A DNA stretch of 64,000 nucleotides from an uncultured Solobacterium sp. (lineage in GTDB: Bacteria; Bacillota_I; Bacilli_A; Erysipelotrichales; Erysipelotrichaceae). Shown here piece after piece: positions 52,530-61,680 of this stretch. The stretch is taken from contig CALHUY010000052.1 in the NCBI GenBank assembly GCA_938039295.1, positions 1 through 64,000 of the forward strand, read 5' to 3'. How positions within the stretch are numbered: position 1 is the first letter of the stretch; every line of letters starts with the position of its first letter. Below the pieces are notes generated by a model. That model was given only the letters and a program-made list of their open reading frames with translations, made no database searches and had not been told where the DNA came from. The translations under genes were made by a program, and so were the position numbers.

Positions 52530-53126
52530 ATGTACCCAAAGAGTTTAACTGAATTAATTGAACGATTAAAATTCTTGCCTGGTGTTGGTGAAAAGACAGC
52601 AGAAAGATACGCGTTTTCTATTATGGAAATGAATCTGCAAGAGGCAAAAGAATTCGCACAGGCAATTAATGATGTTCATGAGAAGATAACTCATTGTAGG
52701 ATATGTGGAAATCTTTCTGAGAAAGACGAATGTGAAATTTGTCGTGATGAAAGTCGCAATCATAAACAGATTTTCGTAGTACAGTCTCCTAAAGATGTTA
52801 TCGCAATGGAAAAAACAGCAGAATACCGTGGTACATATCATGTATTAAATGGTTTAATTTCCTCAAGTAAAGGTATCATGCCAAACGACTTAAATATTGA
52901 GTCACTACTTACAAGACTGCCTGAAGCAGAAGAAGTAATTTTAGGTACCAATATCACAATTGATGGAGAAACTACAGCGATGTATTTAGATAAACTCATT
53001 ACATCTCGTTATCCAAATGTATTAGTAACTAGAATTGCACATGGTTTACCATCAGGTGGAATGCTAGATTACGCAGACGAAATGACACTTGCGCATGCAT
53101 TAGCAGATCGTCGCAAGATGAAATAG
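52530..53126 (+). CDS. recR: Recombination protein RecR
   Basis: A 198-residue RecF-pathway protein. A helix-hairpin-helix (LKFLPGVGEKTAERYAF) is followed by a C4 zinc finger (CRICGNLSEKDECEIC) and a Toprim domain (IFVVQSPKDVIAMEKT). The conserved end is THALASGLPSGGMLDYADE-like (here RIAHGLPSGGMLDYADE). It acts with RecF, encoded at 41914, and RecO at gapped DNA. Confidence 0.97.
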   Translation: MYPKSLTELIERLKFLPGVGEKTAERYAFSIMEMNLQEAKEFAQAINDVHEKITHCRICGNLSEKDECEICRDESRNHKQIFVVQSPKDVIAMEKTAEYRGTYHVLNGLISSSKGIMPNDLNIESLLTRLPEAEEVILGTNITIDGETTAMYLDKLITSRYPNVLVTRIAHGLPSGGMLDYADEMTLAHALADRRKMK

Positions 53127-53141
53127 AAAAGAGGTGTTTCT

Positions 53142-54809
53142 ATGAATACAGATTTAAAGATTGCACAAGCAGCTGTCCTGGAGCCAATTGATACAATTGC
53201 GCAAAAAGCAGGAATCCCAGAAGAGTACTTGGAACTATATGGCAAAGAAAAAGCCAAAGTAAACATTAAGCTCATGGAAACACTAGCAGACAAGCCAGAT
53301 GGAAAACTGGTATTAGTAACTGCAATCAACCCTACAAAAGCAGGTGAAGGTAAATCCACTACTTCTATCGGTTTAGCGGATGGTTTATCAAAGATAAATA
53401 AAAATGTTATGGCATGTTTGCGCGAACCATCATTAGGACCAGTATTTGGTTTAAAGGGTGGCGCAACAGGTGGTGGATATGCGCAGGTAGTTCCTATGGA
53501 GTCTATCAACCTACACTTTACAGGTGACATGCATGCAATCACAACAGCCAATAATTTAATCGCAGCTATCTTAGACAACTCAATCTTCCAAGGAAATCCA
53601 CTCAATATCGATCCAACAAGAGTAACTTGGAAGCGTTGCTTAGATATGAATGATCGTACATTACGTGATATTACAATCGCGCAAAAGAAAAAATCAAATG
53701 GTGTTGAAAGAGAAGACCACTTTGTAATTACTGTGGCTTCTGAAGTAATGGCAATCTTATGTCTTTCAAAAGACTTACAAGATTTTGAAAAGAGAATTGG
53801 AAGAGCGGTAGTAGCGTATACATATGACAATCAACCAGTTACGGTAAATGATATTCAAGCTGCTGGCGCAGCTACGGTTGTTATGAAGGAAGCTATTAAT
53901 CCAAACTTAGTTCAAACTTTAGAGCATACTCCAACATTCATTCATGGTGGACCATTCGCTAATATTGCGCATGGATGTAACTCGGTTATCGCAACAAAGA
54001 TGGCTTTAAAACTAGCGGATTATGTTGTAACAGAAGCTGGCTTTGGCGCAGATTTAGGTGCTGAAAAATTCTTAGATATTAAGTGCCGCTTAGCAGAGTT
54101 AAATCCATCTGCAGTTGTTGTGGTCGCAACCATTCGTGCCCTAAAGATGCATGGTGGAGTTGAACAAGAAAATCTTGACCAACCAAATGTTGAAGCGATG
54201 CTTGCAGGTGCGAAGAACTTACAGAAACATATTGAAACAGTTCAAAGTTTTAAACTTCCATTTATTGTCGCTATCAATAAGTTTGCAAAAGATAGTAAGG
54301 AAGAAGTGGAAGCTCTACTTACATGGTGCCATGAAAATAACTATCCAGTTGCGGAAGCAGATGGATGGGCAAAAGGTGGCGATGGTATGTTGGATCTAGC
54401 AAATAAAGTTGTAGAGATCACAGACCATGCATGCAAGTATCAGCCAATCTACGATGTGGAAGATTCCATTGAAACTAAAATCACAAAGATTTGTGAAATA
54501 GTATATGGTTCACCACATGTAGAATTTAGTGAACTAACAAAGACAAAGATTCAGGACTTTATCAAACATGGATGGGATAAATTACCAGTATGCATGGCAA
54601 AGACACCATTATCACTGAGTGATGATCCTACTCTTAAGGGAAGACCGGAAAACTTTGTAACACATATTACAGATATCTCAGTATCTGCTGGTGCCGGCTT
54701 TGTGGTTGTATATACTGGTAATGTACTCACAATGCCAGGACTTCCAAAAGTGCCAGCAGCAGTGAATATGGGAATTGATGAAAGTGGAGAAACCTACGGC
54801 TTATTCTAA
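53142..54809 (+). CDS. fhs: Formate-tetrahydrofolate ligase
   Basis: A 555-residue enzyme that forms 10-formyl-tetrahydrofolate from formate, tetrahydrofolate and ATP. The ATP site is TPTKAGEGKSTTSIGL-like (here NPTKAGEGKSTTS), and EPSLGPVFGLKGGATGGGYAQV is the family signature. It supplies one-carbon units for purine and formyl-Met-tRNA synthesis. An AGAGGTG ribosome binding site 15 bases after recR suggests read-through from the dnaX operon. Confidence 0.97.
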   Translation: MNTDLKIAQAAVLEPIDTIAQKAGIPEEYLELYGKEKAKVNIKLMETLADKPDGKLVLVTAINPTKAGEGKSTTSIGLADGLSKINKNVMACLREPSLGPVFGLKGGATGGGYAQVVPMESINLHFTGDMHAITTANNLIAAILDNSIFQGNPLNIDPTRVTWKRCLDMNDRTLRDITIAQKKKSNGVEREDHFVITVASEVMAILCLSKDLQDFEKRIGRAVVAYTYDNQPVTVNDIQAAGAATVVMKEAINPNLVQTLEHTPTFIHGGPFANIAHGCNSVIATKMALKLADYVVTEAGFGADLGAEKFLDIKCRLAELNPSAVVVVATIRALKMHGGVEQENLDQPNVEAMLAGAKNLQKHIETVQSFKLPFIVAINKFAKDSKEEVEALLTWCHENNYPVAEADGWAKGGDGMLDLANKVVEITDHACKYQPIYDVEDSIETKITKICEIVYGSPHVEFSELTKTKIQDFIKHGWDKLPVCMAKTPLSLSDDPTLKGRPENFVTHITDISVSAGAGFVVVYTGNVLTMPGLPKVPAAVNMGIDESGETYGLF

Positions 54810-54833
54810 TTAAGATAGAAAGGAGGAATTGTA

Positions 54834-55730
54834 ATGGGATCAATTGCATATGTAACAGATGAAAATATGCTTGCATATCATCGCTTATGTAGAAATCAAT
54901 CGATACTCTTTTGGCGATTATCCAATAAGAAGTTTACGGATTTCCGTAAAGGAGATTTGCTGTTCTTCTTTGCAAGACCAAATCATGGACGTAAGAAAGC
55001 ATTGATTGGCTATGCACATTATGATTCTGAAATAAATCTTTCACTTAAACAGATGTGGAATCGATATGGCGATTCCACTGGATACGACACACAAGATGGG
55101 CTCTACGCAGCGATAGAAAAAGCATCTCGTGGCAATATACCGCCAAAGATGAATTGCTTATATCTAACAAACGTTGTGTTCTTCTTATCACCTGTCTATC
55201 CAGAAGATGTAGGTATTTCTATACAAAACAATCTTGAAAGTTATTGTTATCTAGATAAAGATAGTCCAAAGATAACTGCTAAGATTTTACAACAAGCACA
55301 AAAACACGGTATCGACCTATGGAGTGCGAATCCAAATATCACTCCAGAAGAAATCTTTAAAGAAGATGCCGCAAAACATTATCTAGCAGTCATCTCACAA
55401 GAGATTGGTCAAGATAGTGGAAATGAAAGACAACAACGTACGCTTGAAAAATATGCAAAACAGAAAGCGAAAGAATCTGGTTGGGAATTAATTCGTGGTA
55501 GTAATACAGAATGTATTCGTATGAATGGAACTGAAATACAAATTGCAATTCCGTTTGTATCACAAGTGAAAGAACAACCTCAGAAGATTCGAGAATATAT
55601 AGGAAGGCTAACGATGTATCGCTTGTTGGCCAAGCATCAGGGTTTGGAAGGCAAAATCAGATTTGAAATACTTTCCCCAAATATACCTGACGTATTAAAG
55701 GAAATGGTGGAAGAAATAAACAATGAGTGA
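54834..55730 (+). CDS. Protein of unknown function with possible EVE/PUA-like N-terminal half
   Basis: 298 residues with an AGGAGG ribosome binding site, and an eight-base overlap with mnmG. I do not recognise the whole protein. The N-terminal part (about 20-70: ILFWRLSNKKFTDFRKGDLL, then FFFARPNHGRKKALIGYAHY) has the pattern of an EVE/ASCH-type PUA-like domain, in which a small beta-barrel binds modified bases. The C-terminal 100 residues are mixed alpha/beta, with NERQQRTLEKYAKQKAKESG and a following strand-rich stretch (ECIRMNGTEIQIAIPF); a degenerate nuclease fold is possible but unproven. Coupling to mnmG hints at an RNA- or DNA-related role. Confidence 0.75.
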   Translation: MGSIAYVTDENMLAYHRLCRNQSILFWRLSNKKFTDFRKGDLLFFFARPNHGRKKALIGYAHYDSEINLSLKQMWNRYGDSTGYDTQDGLYAAIEKASRGNIPPKMNCLYLTNVVFFLSPVYPEDVGISIQNNLESYCYLDKDSPKITAKILQQAQKHGIDLWSANPNITPEEIFKEDAAKHYLAVISQEIGQDSGNERQQRTLEKYAKQKAKESGWELIRGSNTECIRMNGTEIQIAIPFVSQVKEQPQKIREYIGRLTMYRLLAKHQGLEGKIRFEILSPNIPDVLKEMVEEINNE

Positions 55731-57597
55731 TTTTGATATTATTGTCATTGGCGGTGGTCATGCGGGTATTGAAGCTGCGCTGGCTGCTGCGCGACTAAAA
55801 AAGAAAACCTGTCTTTTGACATTGAAGATAGAAAATATTGGAAAGATGCCATGTAATCCATCCGTAGGTGGACCGGCAAAAGGAATTGTTGTAAGAGAAA
55901 TTGACGCCTTAGGTGGTCAAATGGCGATTACTGCCGATAAGACAGCGCTGCAATTCAAGATGTTAAATAGCGCAAAAGGTCCAGGTGTACGTGCACTTCG
56001 TGTACAGTCAGATAAACTTGCGTATAAGCGTATGATGCAAGATATCTGTTTACATCAAGAAAACCTAAGTGTAATTGAAGGCATGGCGAGCAAACTTAAC
56101 GTAACTGACAACAAAGTTACAGGTATTACGTTAAAAGATGGAACTGTGATGAATGCCAAGATTGTGATTGTAACAACAGGCACATATATGGCAGGTGTAA
56201 ATATGATTTCATCAGAAGTTACACCAGGTGGTCCAGATCTTGAACCAACGACAGGGGACTTATCAGAGTCTTTACGAGAGTTAGGATTAAAAACCTTCAG
56301 ATTAAAGACAGGAACACCACCAAGAATCCTGCGTTCATCCATCGACTTTAGTAAAGTTAAATTAGAACCGGGTACAGAAGGATTCTTACATTTCTCAGAA
56401 TTAACGACAAAAGAAGATGTATTACCATATGATAAACAAGTATCTTGTCATATGACCTATACAACCCCAGAAACACATGAATATATCTTAGGAAATCTCA
56501 ATAAATCCAGTATGTATTCTGGTGTCGTTAAGGGAGTTGGACCTCGTTATTGTCCATCTATTGAAGATAAACTTGTACGCTTCCAAGATAAACCAAGACA
56601 TCTATTATTCTTGGAGCCAGAGTCACTAGAGTTAGATACCATTTACCTACAAGGATTCTCCACATCACTTCCAAGAGATATCCAAGAAAAGATGGTGCAT
56701 TCATTACCGGGTTTCGAAAATGCAGTAATTAAAAAATATGCATACGCAATTGAATACGATGCAATCGATCCAATTCAAATGAAGCCAAGTTTTGAATCAA
56801 AGGTGATTGAAAATCTATTTACGGCAGGTCAAGTAAATGGTACTTCAGGTTATGAAGAAGCTGCTGGTCAAGGACTACTTGCGGGAATAAACGCATGTAT
56901 GAAACTTGATGGAAAAGAACCACTTATTCTGGCAAGAAATGAAGCGTATATTGGAGTCATGGTTGATGATTTAACAACTAAGGGCACATTAGAACCATAT
57001 CGCTTATTAACATCACGTGCAGAGTTTAGATTGTTGTTAAGACATGATAACGCTGATCAAAGATTAATTGAATATGGACGCCAAGTTGGACTTGTCAGTC
57101 AAGAAAGATATGATGCATACCTTGAAAAGATGGAGAATGTGAAGAAGTTAATACAACATCTATCTGAAACAACATTCGTACAAGATGAGGAAAAGATACA
57201 TGCATACCTTACTTCATTAGGATATGAAAGTGATGCACATATTGGTATTAATGGAATTGATTTAGTAAAACGTCCAAATGTCACAACAAAGGAACTTCTC
57301 GCTACAATTGGGGAAGAAGTTGATGAAGAAATTGCTAACCAGTGCGATATCGAACTAAAATATGCAGGCTATATTGATAAAGCAAAACGAGAAGCCAATA
57401 AGCTAAAAGAGATGGATGGTATAAAATTGGGTGTCGATTTCAATTATGATGAGGTTGATAACCTATCTATTGAAGGTAGACAGAAGCTAATGAAGTATAA
57501 ACCAGCCACGATGGGACAGGCATCCAGAATTTCAGGTGTTAACCCAGCCGATATCGCAGTACTTGCGATTGCCATTAAACAAGGAAAAGGAAGATAA
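55723..57597 (+). CDS. mnmG: tRNA uridine 5-carboxymethylaminomethyl modification enzyme MnmG
   Basis: A 624-residue FAD enzyme. The dinucleotide site is [18 protein letters not shown], and the signatures [26 protein letters not shown] (in parts) and [25 protein letters not shown]-like are clear. With MnmE it modifies U34 of several tRNAs. MnmE itself is not in the window; in Bacillus it sits next to mnmG and jag. The start overlaps the unknown gene upstream by eight bases. Confidence 0.97.
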   Translation: [624 protein letters not shown]

Positions 57598-57600
57598 GAA

Positions 57601-58236
57601 ATGAAATACACAGATGTAGTATCAAACGTGAATGTCTATGGAATGGATTCGGCAGTTATGGGTTCAAAATATCCTATGGCAGTTGATTTAACAAAAGTAG
57701 ATGGAACAATTGTTCCACGTACACACGCACTAGCAAACGCAAAACCAGGAAGTGGACATGATAACTTCTTAAATGGAATCATCGTACAGTTCGACCTCAC
57801 ATTTACAAATAAGGCATGGGTTGAAGCAGAACGCTATCATTTCCTAGATTTTATTAGTTCACAGTCTACAATGCACCGTATCACAAAGTTCAACTTAGAT
57901 GAGGTGTATATCTCTTATACAGATCCACGAATTATCGAAATCATGAAAGAAAAGGTTAATTCCTATAATGAATTAACACAGAAGATTTCTGATAAAAAAA
58001 TAGCTGGAGAAGATGTAACAGAATTAAATGAAGAAGCGAAAGTAAAATATCTTGAGATTCTCTACTCTAATCCAGCAGGTTTTAGAATTACTGCACGTAT
58101 GACAACAAACTACCGTCAGCTCAAGACAATTTATGCGCAGCGCAAGACACATCGCTTACCAGAATGGCGTGCATTCTGCGATTGGGTAGAGACATTACCT
58201 AACGCATCATTTATTGTAAATAGCGACTTAAAATAA
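57601..58236 (+). CDS. Protein of unknown function, 211 residues
   Basis: It starts four bases after mnmG and ends just before a DnaA-box cluster. I do not recognise a family. The sequence is soluble and mixed, with a helix-rich region (about 115-155, KEKVNSYNELTQKISDKKIA). The C-terminal part holds a distinctive MTTNYRQLKTIYAQRKTHRL followed by PEWRAFCDWVETLP. That segment recalls phage-encoded hypothetical proteins and loosely the R-rich C-terminus of ThyX, but no catalytic motif can be asserted. The usual mnmG-rsmG neighbourhood has no such gene, so it looks like an insertion into the cluster. Confidence 0.75.
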   Translation: MKYTDVVSNVNVYGMDSAVMGSKYPMAVDLTKVDGTIVPRTHALANAKPGSGHDNFLNGIIVQFDLTFTNKAWVEAERYHFLDFISSQSTMHRITKFNLDEVYISYTDPRIIEIMKEKVNSYNELTQKISDKKIAGEDVTELNEEAKVKYLEILYSNPAGFRITARMTTNYRQLKTIYAQRKTHRLPEWRAFCDWVETLPNASFIVNSDLK

Positions 58237-58400
58237 GGCGTATCTACAATTTGTGGAAAACTATTTTATCCACAAATAATACAAAACATCTATAAATTGT
58301 GGAAAAACAAACTATCCACAATTGTGGAGAAAAAAGTTATCAACATATTTTCATCTTTCACAGGGGACGTGATGGTGATAGAATAGGTCACACAGAGATT
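58237..58400. other. DnaA-box cluster upstream of rsmG
   Basis: A 164-base gene-free stretch with one perfect TTATCCACA (58266-58274). One-mismatch boxes follow: TTTTCCACA on - at 58252-58260 and 58298-58306, CTATCCACA at 58312-58320, TTCTCCACA on - at 58323-58331 and TTATCAACA at 58337-58345. The density equals that at oriC, 20 kb away. It may titrate DnaA, regulate the rsmG-parB operon, or be an origin part. Confidence 0.75.
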
Positions 58401-59099
58401 ATGACAATACAAGAACTCATAGAAAAAGCAGCAGAGCTACAAATTTCATTGTCAGAAACACAGGTGAAACAGCTTGAACAATACGCCCAACTTTTGGTTG
58501 AGTGGAACGAGAAAATGAATCTCACAGCCATCACAGAACATGGTGAAATCTTAGAGAAACATTTCTATGATTCTATATTGCCATTAGGAAAAGGGAAGAT
58601 CTTTGGAAAAGTAGCAGATGTTGGAACTGGAGCGGGGTTTCCAGGGTTGGTTTGGAAAATCGTCAAACCAGAATTAGATGTGTCACTGATTGAACCAACT
58701 GGGAAACGGTGCACATTCTTACAAGAAGTAATGAATCAACTGCATTTAGAAAACATCCATGTTTATAACACACGTGCAGAAGAACAGGTTAAAACAGACC
58801 GTGAATTGTACGATGTGGTAACTGCTAGAGCAGTCGCAAACTTACGAGTCTTATCCGAATTATGCATTCCACTAGTCAAAGTAAATGGACTATTTCTAGC
58901 GATGAAGGGTATGCAAGGTAATGCGGAAGCGGAAGAAGCAGCACATGCGACCAAGGTGCTTGGTGTAGAGCTAGAAGAAACACAGGATACATCTTTATAT
59001 ACAGGAGATATGCGAGTGAACTTATACTACCGCAAAGTAAGTCACACGCCACAACAATATCCACGCAATTACGGGCAAATAAAAAAGAAGCCTTTATAA
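58401..59099 (+). CDS. rsmG: 16S rRNA (guanine-527-N7) methyltransferase RsmG
   Basis: A 232-residue SAM-dependent methyltransferase (GidB). The family start is MTIQELIEKAAELQISLS, with NEKMNLTAITEHGEILEKHFYDS; the SAM site is VADVGTGAGFPGLVWK and VTARAVANL follows. I chose the ATG at 58401 by alignment to the family; a longer frame from 58299 would translate through the DnaA boxes. The ribosome binding site is poor. It heads an rsmG-noc-parA-parB group, as in B. subtilis. Confidence 0.95.
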   Translation: MTIQELIEKAAELQISLSETQVKQLEQYAQLLVEWNEKMNLTAITEHGEILEKHFYDSILPLGKGKIFGKVADVGTGAGFPGLVWKIVKPELDVSLIEPTGKRCTFLQEVMNQLHLENIHVYNTRAEEQVKTDRELYDVVTARAVANLRVLSELCIPLVKVNGLFLAMKGMQGNAEAEEAAHATKVLGVELEETQDTSLYTGDMRVNLYYRKVSHTPQQYPRNYGQIKKKPL

Positions 59100-59110
59100 G
59101 GGAGGGTTAT

Positions 59111-59920
59111 ATGCCAAGTATTTTAAGTATATTTGATCGAAAAGATACAAATCGTATTGTAGATATCCCAACGGAAAAAATTGTTCCATCAAGATATCAA
59201 CCACGATTAGTGTTTGATGAAGAAGCTTTACGTGAATTAGCACTATCAATTAAAGAGAATGGATTAATTCAACCAATTACAGTTCGAAAGGTGAACGATA
59301 TATACGAAATTATCACGGGGGAAAGAAGATTCCGTGCATGTAAGATGATTGGTTTTAAGGAAGTGCCATGTTACATCATGTCACCAAATGAAAACCAGGC
59401 TGCACAGATGGCCCTCGTTGAAAATATCCAACGTGAGAATTTAACTGCCATTGAAGAAGCGAAAAGTTACTTACAAATCATGCGTCAATCTGGTTTAACA
59501 CAAGAACAGGTTGCACAAAAAGTAGGTAAGTCACAATCTGCAGTAGCCAATAAGATTCGCTTATTAAATTTACCAATTGAAATTCAGGAAGCGGTCATGG
59601 AATCAAAGATTACGGAACGCCATGCTCGTGCACTATTGACGGTACCAAGCGATAGACAAAAAGAAGTGTTCCATCATATAGTCGCAGCTGAATTTAATGT
59701 AAGACAAACTGAAGATTTTATCGCAAGTCTAGATGATGTTCCTAAGAAGAAACATACACGTCAAAAGACAAAGGGTTTCTCAAGAAATACACAGATTGCG
59801 GTAAATACAATTCATCAAAGTATCAAGATGATTCATAAAATGGGCATTCAAGCAAAAGTAGAAACGGAAGATAGACCAGACGAAGTATGCATGATCATCC
59901 GTTTCCCGAAGAATTCATAA
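59111..59920 (+). CDS. noc: Nucleoid occlusion protein Noc
   Basis: A 269-residue ParB paralogue. The CTP-binding ParB/Srx fold has ITGERRFRACKMIGF and ENIQRENLTAIEEAKSY. The DNA-reading helix is VGKSQSAVANKIRLLNLP; Gln and Lys at the specificity positions (KSQ, ANK) match Noc rather than ParB. A short, hydrophobic N-terminus (MPSILSIFDRK) could be the membrane-binding helix. Noc blocks division over the nucleoid in Bacillus. It lies between rsmG and parA, as expected. No clear Noc-binding palindrome was noticed in the window. Confidence 0.9.
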   Translation: MPSILSIFDRKDTNRIVDIPTEKIVPSRYQPRLVFDEEALRELALSIKENGLIQPITVRKVNDIYEIITGERRFRACKMIGFKEVPCYIMSPNENQAAQMALVENIQRENLTAIEEAKSYLQIMRQSGLTQEQVAQKVGKSQSAVANKIRLLNLPIEIQEAVMESKITERHARALLTVPSDRQKEVFHHIVAAEFNVRQTEDFIASLDDVPKKKHTRQKTKGFSRNTQIAVNTIHQSIKMIHKMGIQAKVETEDRPDEVCMIIRFPKNS

Positions 59921-59932
59921 GGGAGAAGTATT

Positions 59933-60712
59933 ATGGGAAAGATCATTGCAATCGCAAACCAAAAGGGTGGTGTAGGTAAAACAACTACATCTATGAACTT
60001 AGCGTCAGGTTTATCATATATTGGCAAAAGAGTCCTATTAGTAGACTTCGATCCACAGGGAAATGCGACGCATGGTATCGGAGCACATAAAGTAGGTTTT
60101 GATAAGACGGTATACGACATCTTGATGAGAGATGAAAATGTAGAAGATGTAAAAGTTACACTACAAATGCCACCACTAGATGTACTACCATCAACCATCG
60201 ACTTATCTGGTGCAGATGTCGATATGGCACAATATGAAACGGGCCGTGAACAACTATTAAAGAGAAAACTAGAAGCGGTGAGAGATCAATATGATTACAT
60301 CATCATTGACTGTCCACCAGCACTAGGTTTGTTGAATACAAACGCGTTAACTGCAGCAGATTCTGTGATGATTCCGGTACAGTGTGAATACTTTGCGCTA
60401 GAAGGATTGACACAGCTATTAAGTACAATTCGTTTGGTTCAGAAATTATGGAATCCAAGACTATCTATCGAAGGCGTACTTCTAACAATGTTCGACGTAC
60501 GTACCAAGTTATCGGTAGAAGTACAACAGGAAGTACGTAAATACTTTAAGGAAAAAGTTTACCACTGTTTTATCCCACGAAATGTACGCTTATCAGAAGC
60601 TCCATCTCGTGAACAATCAATTTTTGAGTATGATACCCGTTCGGAAGGTGCTCGTGCTTACGCACAACTTGTAAAAGAAGTAGTTACACAAAACGAAAGG
60701 ATCAAACGATAG
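59933..60712 (+). CDS. parA: Chromosome partitioning ATPase ParA (Soj)
   Basis: A 259-residue MinD/ParA ATPase. The deviant Walker A is ANQKGGVGKTTTSMNLA, with DFDPQGNATHGIG and IIIDCPPALGLL. It dimerises on nucleoid DNA with ATP and works with ParB in origin segregation, and in B. subtilis regulates DnaA. It is flanked by noc and parB. GGGAGAAG precedes the ATG. Confidence 0.97.
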   Translation: MGKIIAIANQKGGVGKTTTSMNLASGLSYIGKRVLLVDFDPQGNATHGIGAHKVGFDKTVYDILMRDENVEDVKVTLQMPPLDVLPSTIDLSGADVDMAQYETGREQLLKRKLEAVRDQYDYIIIDCPPALGLLNTNALTAADSVMIPVQCEYFALEGLTQLLSTIRLVQKLWNPRLSIEGVLLTMFDVRTKLSVEVQQEVRKYFKEKVYHCFIPRNVRLSEAPSREQSIFEYDTRSEGARAYAQLVKEVVTQNERIKR

Positions 60713-60715
60713 AAA

Positions 60716-61609
60716 ATGGCAGAAAAAAAACAAAAAGGCTTAGGACGTGGTTTAGATTCTATCTTCGGATCGAATGTAGAGCAGTTCCTTGACGATATTC
60801 AAAGTAGCGCAAAGGAAGTGCCAGGCAGAAGAGAAGTAGAAATCGCAATTGAAGAAATTAGGCCAAATCCTTATCAGCCAAGAAAAGAATTTGATCAAAC
60901 TGCGTTAAATGAATTGGCAGATTCTATTCGTACACACGGAATCTTTACACCATTACTCGTACGCAAGAGTGTCAGTGGTTATGACTTAATCACTGGTGAA
61001 AGACGTTTGCGTGCTGCGAAGATTGCTGGACTTAAGGTTGTACCTGCAATTTCTGTAGATTTTACAGAAGAACAGATGATGGAAATTGCCATCTTAGAAA
61101 ATGTACAACGTGAAGACTTAAACGCAATTGAAGAAGCCGCAGCCTATGACTCACTTGTAAAAAAACTAGGCTATACACAAGAAAAACTAGCAGAGAGAGT
61201 TGGTAAATCTCGTGAATATTGTGCAAATATTATGAGACTCTTAAAACTTCCTTCTGAGATTCAAAAATTAGTCGTAGATAAAAGACTAGCAATGGGACAT
61301 GTTCGTCCATTACTGGGCTTAAAAGATGAGATGGAAATGCTTGATGCGGCTGAGAAAATCATGAAGGAAAAGATGTCTGTTCGTGAAGTAGAAGCCTACG
61401 TTAGAGATATTAATGCAGAAGAAGAAAAACCAAACAAAACAAAACCAGAAAAGAAACGTGACCCAATCATCCACGATTTAGAACATCAGATTTCTGTGAA
61501 GCTTGGCACGAAGGTAACAATTCAGAACAAGAAACTCACAATTCGATATACGGATACAGAGGATTTAAACCGTATCTTAGAGATATTGAATTGCTTGGAT
61601 GAAGGCTAA
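60716..61609 (+). CDS. parB: Chromosome partitioning protein ParB (Spo0J)
   Basis: A 297-residue ParB. The N-terminal KGLGRGLDSIFG motif stimulates ParA; the CTP-binding fold has ITGERRLRAAKIAG and ENVQREDLNAIEEA. The DNA-reading helix VGKSREYCANIMRLL has the Arg typical of ParB and not of Noc. A C-terminal dimerisation domain ends the protein. Its targets are probably the two parS sites at serS. It starts four bases after parA. Confidence 0.96.
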   Translation: MAEKKQKGLGRGLDSIFGSNVEQFLDDIQSSAKEVPGRREVEIAIEEIRPNPYQPRKEFDQTALNELADSIRTHGIFTPLLVRKSVSGYDLITGERRLRAAKIAGLKVVPAISVDFTEEQMMEIAILENVQREDLNAIEEAAAYDSLVKKLGYTQEKLAERVGKSREYCANIMRLLKLPSEIQKLVVDKRLAMGHVRPLLGLKDEMEMLDAAEKIMKEKMSVREVEAYVRDINAEEEKPNKTKPEKKRDPIIHDLEHQISVKLGTKVTIQNKKLTIRYTDTEDLNRILEILNCLDEG

Positions 61610-61613
61610 ATAT

Positions 61614-61659
61614 CGTGAAAATAATACTTTTCACGCATACTTTAAAAAAGGAATATAAT
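61614..61659 (+). promoter_or_regulatory. Inverted repeat and -10 element before the atp operon
   Basis: CGTGAAAA and TTTTCACG (61614-61621 with 61628-61635) form an inverted repeat without a T run. TATAAT at 61654-61659 is a possible atp promoter -10, with a weak -35 inside the repeat. Confidence 0.4.
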
Positions 61660-61680
61660 GCAAGTAGTTGGAAATAGAAA

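Noticed and set aside
58299..58400. Longer RsmG start upstream of 58401
   Set aside because: It would translate the DnaA-box region and adds residues absent from the family; alignment favours 58401.
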